Positions 62,569 to 64,000 of a stretch of DNA of 64,000 nucleotides are shown in pieces. Source of the stretch: Betaproteobacteria bacterium. Lineage in GTDB: Bacteria; Pseudomonadota; Gammaproteobacteria; Burkholderiales; Casimicrobiaceae. The notes under the pieces were generated by a model. The model was not told the origin of the DNA. It worked only from the letters and a program-made list of their open reading frames with translations, and did no database searches. The DNA lies in the NCBI GenBank assembly GCA_005882995.1, contig VBCY01000158.1:1-64000 (forward strand), in the 5' to 3' direction. Position 1 is the stretch's first letter; every line of letters begins with the position of its first letter. A program made the position numbers and the translations under genes.

Positions 62569-63363
62569 TTAGGCGCGCGGCTCGCCGTTCTCATTGACGG
62601 TGATCCTCGGTCCTGGAGGCGAGCTCATTTGAACATGGTGCCAGGATCCGCGAAATTCATAGGCAACGTCCCAGTACGCCGGCTGTGAAGAACTCGGCAC
62701 GGACGCGCAACGCTGCACGTCTCGATCATAAACCTCACCGCCCCCTCGGTTGACATTGGCGCCGATTGCCGCGCCGGCCACGGCACCGCCAGCCGTTGCG
62801 GCATCATTGCCGCGACCGCTGCCGATCTGGTGTCCCAGGATACCGCCGATCACACCGCCCACGATCGCACCCGGAACGTTGGGACCACCCCCAGATTGAA
62901 CCTGTTCGCGTTCAACCCAGCACCGTTGCTCAGGTGGACCAACTACTGCACGTACCGATGCCACGGGGACTTCATACAGCCGCTCACCTTCGCGCCGCTC
63001 GTAGCCATAGGCTACCGGCCCCGGAGGAGGAGCTGCTCCATAAGAATCACCGCCGATCGGCCGGATCGAGGAAATCCGATTGTTCATGCCCAACCGGTCG
63101 AGAGACCAGTACTCGCCGGGACGAAGCTCGGTGCATCTTCCCTTGAAATACGCATCTTCGCAAACCAGCCAGCGGCCTCGTTCGACGATGGCGGACGACG
63201 CCCGATCGTTGAAGTCTGTCCTGTCGAGATTCGGCACTGGCCCGTTGACGCTAAAAGTGTGGCCGCGGAAACCGTCGCGCTCATAGAGCGTCACCTGAGC
63301 CGCAGCACTCGCAGCTATGGCGATGCTGGTCACACCGACAAGAGCCTTCAAAATACTTCGCAT
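62569..63363 (-). CDS. secreted beta/gamma-crystallin-like protein, copy 3
   Basis: 264 residues. Signal peptide 1-22; crystallin domain with T-L-Y-E-R-D-G-F-R-G-H and C-T-E-L-R-P-G-E-Y-W-S-L; Pro/Gly linker; glycine-zipper G-A-I-V-G-G-V-I-G-G-I-L-G-H-Q; C-terminal W-V-E-R-E-Q domain ending N-E-N-G-E-P-R-A. Very close to copy 2 in domain order and length. AGGAGG before ATG 63363. The two are probably duplicates; copy 1 is more distant. Confidence 0.86.
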   Translation of the reverse strand: MRSILKALVGVTSIAIAASAAAQVTLYERDGFRGHTFSVNGPVPNLDRTDFNDRASSAIVERGRWLVCEDAYFKGRCTELRPGEYWSLDRLGMNNRISSIRPIGGDSYGAAPPPGPVAYGYERREGERLYEVPVASVRAVVGPPEQRCWVEREQVQSGGGPNVPGAIVGGVIGGILGHQIGSGRGNDAATAGGAVAGAAIGANVNRGGGEVYDRDVQRCASVPSSSQPAYWDVAYEFRGSWHHVQMSSPPGPRITVNENGEPRA

Positions 63364-63475
63364 GGGTTACCTCCTGTTCTACGCCGCGAAAGCGACAAGA
63401 CATGCTAACGCGCGAGCGTTTTGCACGTTGTCAGCAGGGGGCGGAAAAATGCGTAGGACGGGAACCGACAATGAA

Positions 63476-63513
63476 TTGACGGTGTATGCGTTTCTTGACG
63501 GTGTGTGCGTTTC
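63476..63513. repeat. two tandem 19-bp repeats
   Basis: TTGACGGTGTATGCGTTTC repeated once with a single change (TTGACGGTGTGTGCGTTTC), directly adjacent, in the gap between copy 3 and the DUF3750 gene. Each unit begins TTGAC, as in a -35 hexamer. Could be a regulator site or chance duplication. Confidence 0.7.
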
Positions 63514-63530
63514 GCAGCGCAGCGAGATGG

Positions 63531-64000
63531 TTAGCGCTCGGGGACTCTCCCGATACCAGGCAACTTGAGAGCCGGTCGACGCAAATCGAACCCCACCACC
63601 AGTCCGAGCACATTCAATTCGATGCCCTCGTGACGCGCCGCGGTCGCCCCGATGAGACCGAGCAACGAAAATTGATAACCGGTCCCACTGGGCGCGCGTG
63701 CAAAAAGATCGCCGATCGGGAGATAGTCCTTACCGATGGCGATGGAAGGCAACGTCAATTCAAGCTCCGGAATTTCGCGAGCGATGTAGGCGACAAAGGT
63801 ATTGCTGTTGGGGCCGGGCCAGACGCTATAGCTCAGTGCATGGGGATAGGACGCGATGGCGGCCTCGAGTTTCGCGATCGCCGCTTCCGCATCGGCGCCA
63901 CGACAATCACTGAGCAGCATCGGTCGGGCACCGTACCACTCTGCATCGGGAGCATGCGCGCTGGACACCGAAATCACCGGTTGCCCGGTGCGTGCGAACC
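63531..64000 (-). CDS. DUF3750 family protein (5' end off window)
   Basis: The frame is open to the right edge, reading F-A-R-T-G-Q-P-V-I-S-V-S-S-A-H-A-P at the edge, so the true start is outside. Visible motifs S-V-W-P-G-P-N-S-N-T-F and A-I-G-K-D-Y-L-P match DUF3750, an exported/membrane-associated family of unknown role, often with an upstream signal sequence. The C-terminus (G-L-V-V-G-F-D-L-R-R-P-A-L-K-L-P-G) is complete, ending at 63531. Confidence 0.82.
   Translation of the reverse strand, partial: FARTGQPVISVSSAHAPDAEWYGARPMLLSDCRGADAEAAIAKLEAAIASYPHALSYSVWPGPNSNTFVAYIAREIPELELTLPSIAIGKDYLPIGDLFARAPSGTGYQFSLLGLIGATAARHEGIELNVLGLVVGFDLRRPALKLPGIGRVPER

Overview
The window looks like chromosomal DNA from an uncultured or little-studied betaproteobacterium. 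It is GC-rich and densely packed. It has a Bug/TctC solute-binding protein, BCAM0308 and DUF2934 stress proteins, and an Aromatoleum-type tungsten aldehyde oxidoreductase operon. This placement is inferred from gene content; there is no rRNA or convincing tRNA to confirm it.

1-10 kb: the tail of a GntR regulator and a secreted alpha/beta hydrolase, two response regulators, and an FNR-type oxygen sensor with all four cluster cysteines. Then come RNA-repair genes (archease, rtcB), yjbQ, a DUF2934 protein, a tandem universal stress protein and cbpA-cbpM. 9.5-13.1 kb: a leftward gene string (BCAM0308 protein, short ribosome hibernation factor, APH/P-loop kinase fusion, DHH phosphoesterase) with a near-consensus FNR box inside it. 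Together these read as a low-oxygen, stress and dormancy block. 13-24 kb: class I fructose-bisphosphate aldolase, an MFS transporter, a frameshifted adenylate cyclase/TPR gene, a decayed TPP enzyme, and the aor operon (ferredoxin subunit, tungstoenzyme, FAD subunit, MoaD-like protein, small conserved protein).

23-32.5 kb: envelope and unknown genes, including two paralogous zinc-ribbon membrane proteins, then a CorA-like protein and a CFA-type methyltransferase overlapping a DHCR24-like FAD enzyme. That last pair resembles 10-methyl fatty acid (BfaB/BfaA, TmsB/TmsA) systems. 32.8-39.6 kb: nrdA and nrdB, with a clear sigma-70 promoter and paired NrdR boxes. nrdA is interrupted by a LAGLIDADG intein whose +1 residue is Gly rather than Cys/Ser/Thr and whose endonuclease region carries a one-base frameshift. 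Just after nrdB is an accessory islet: a DUF4160/DUF2442 pair, a second divergent copy of the nrdB 3' tail, a DpnI-like restriction enzyme broken by two frameshifts, an orphan small gene, an amidohydrolase remnant and an AAA/DUF4143 ATPase.

42.8-64 kb: exported acetamidase-like protein with a metal-ABC binding protein and permease but no ATPase, a REP-like inverted repeat, a LytS/LytTR pair, SDR, ArsR, a cysteine-less glutaredoxin-like protein, hydrolases, exonuclease III, oxidoreductases, two solute-binding proteins, an archaeal-type ATP-dependent DNA ligase, and three paralogous secreted beta/gamma-crystallin-like proteins. A structured element made of two inverted cruciform units lies at 58.48-58.69 kb. 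At the right edge a DUF3750 gene runs out of the window.
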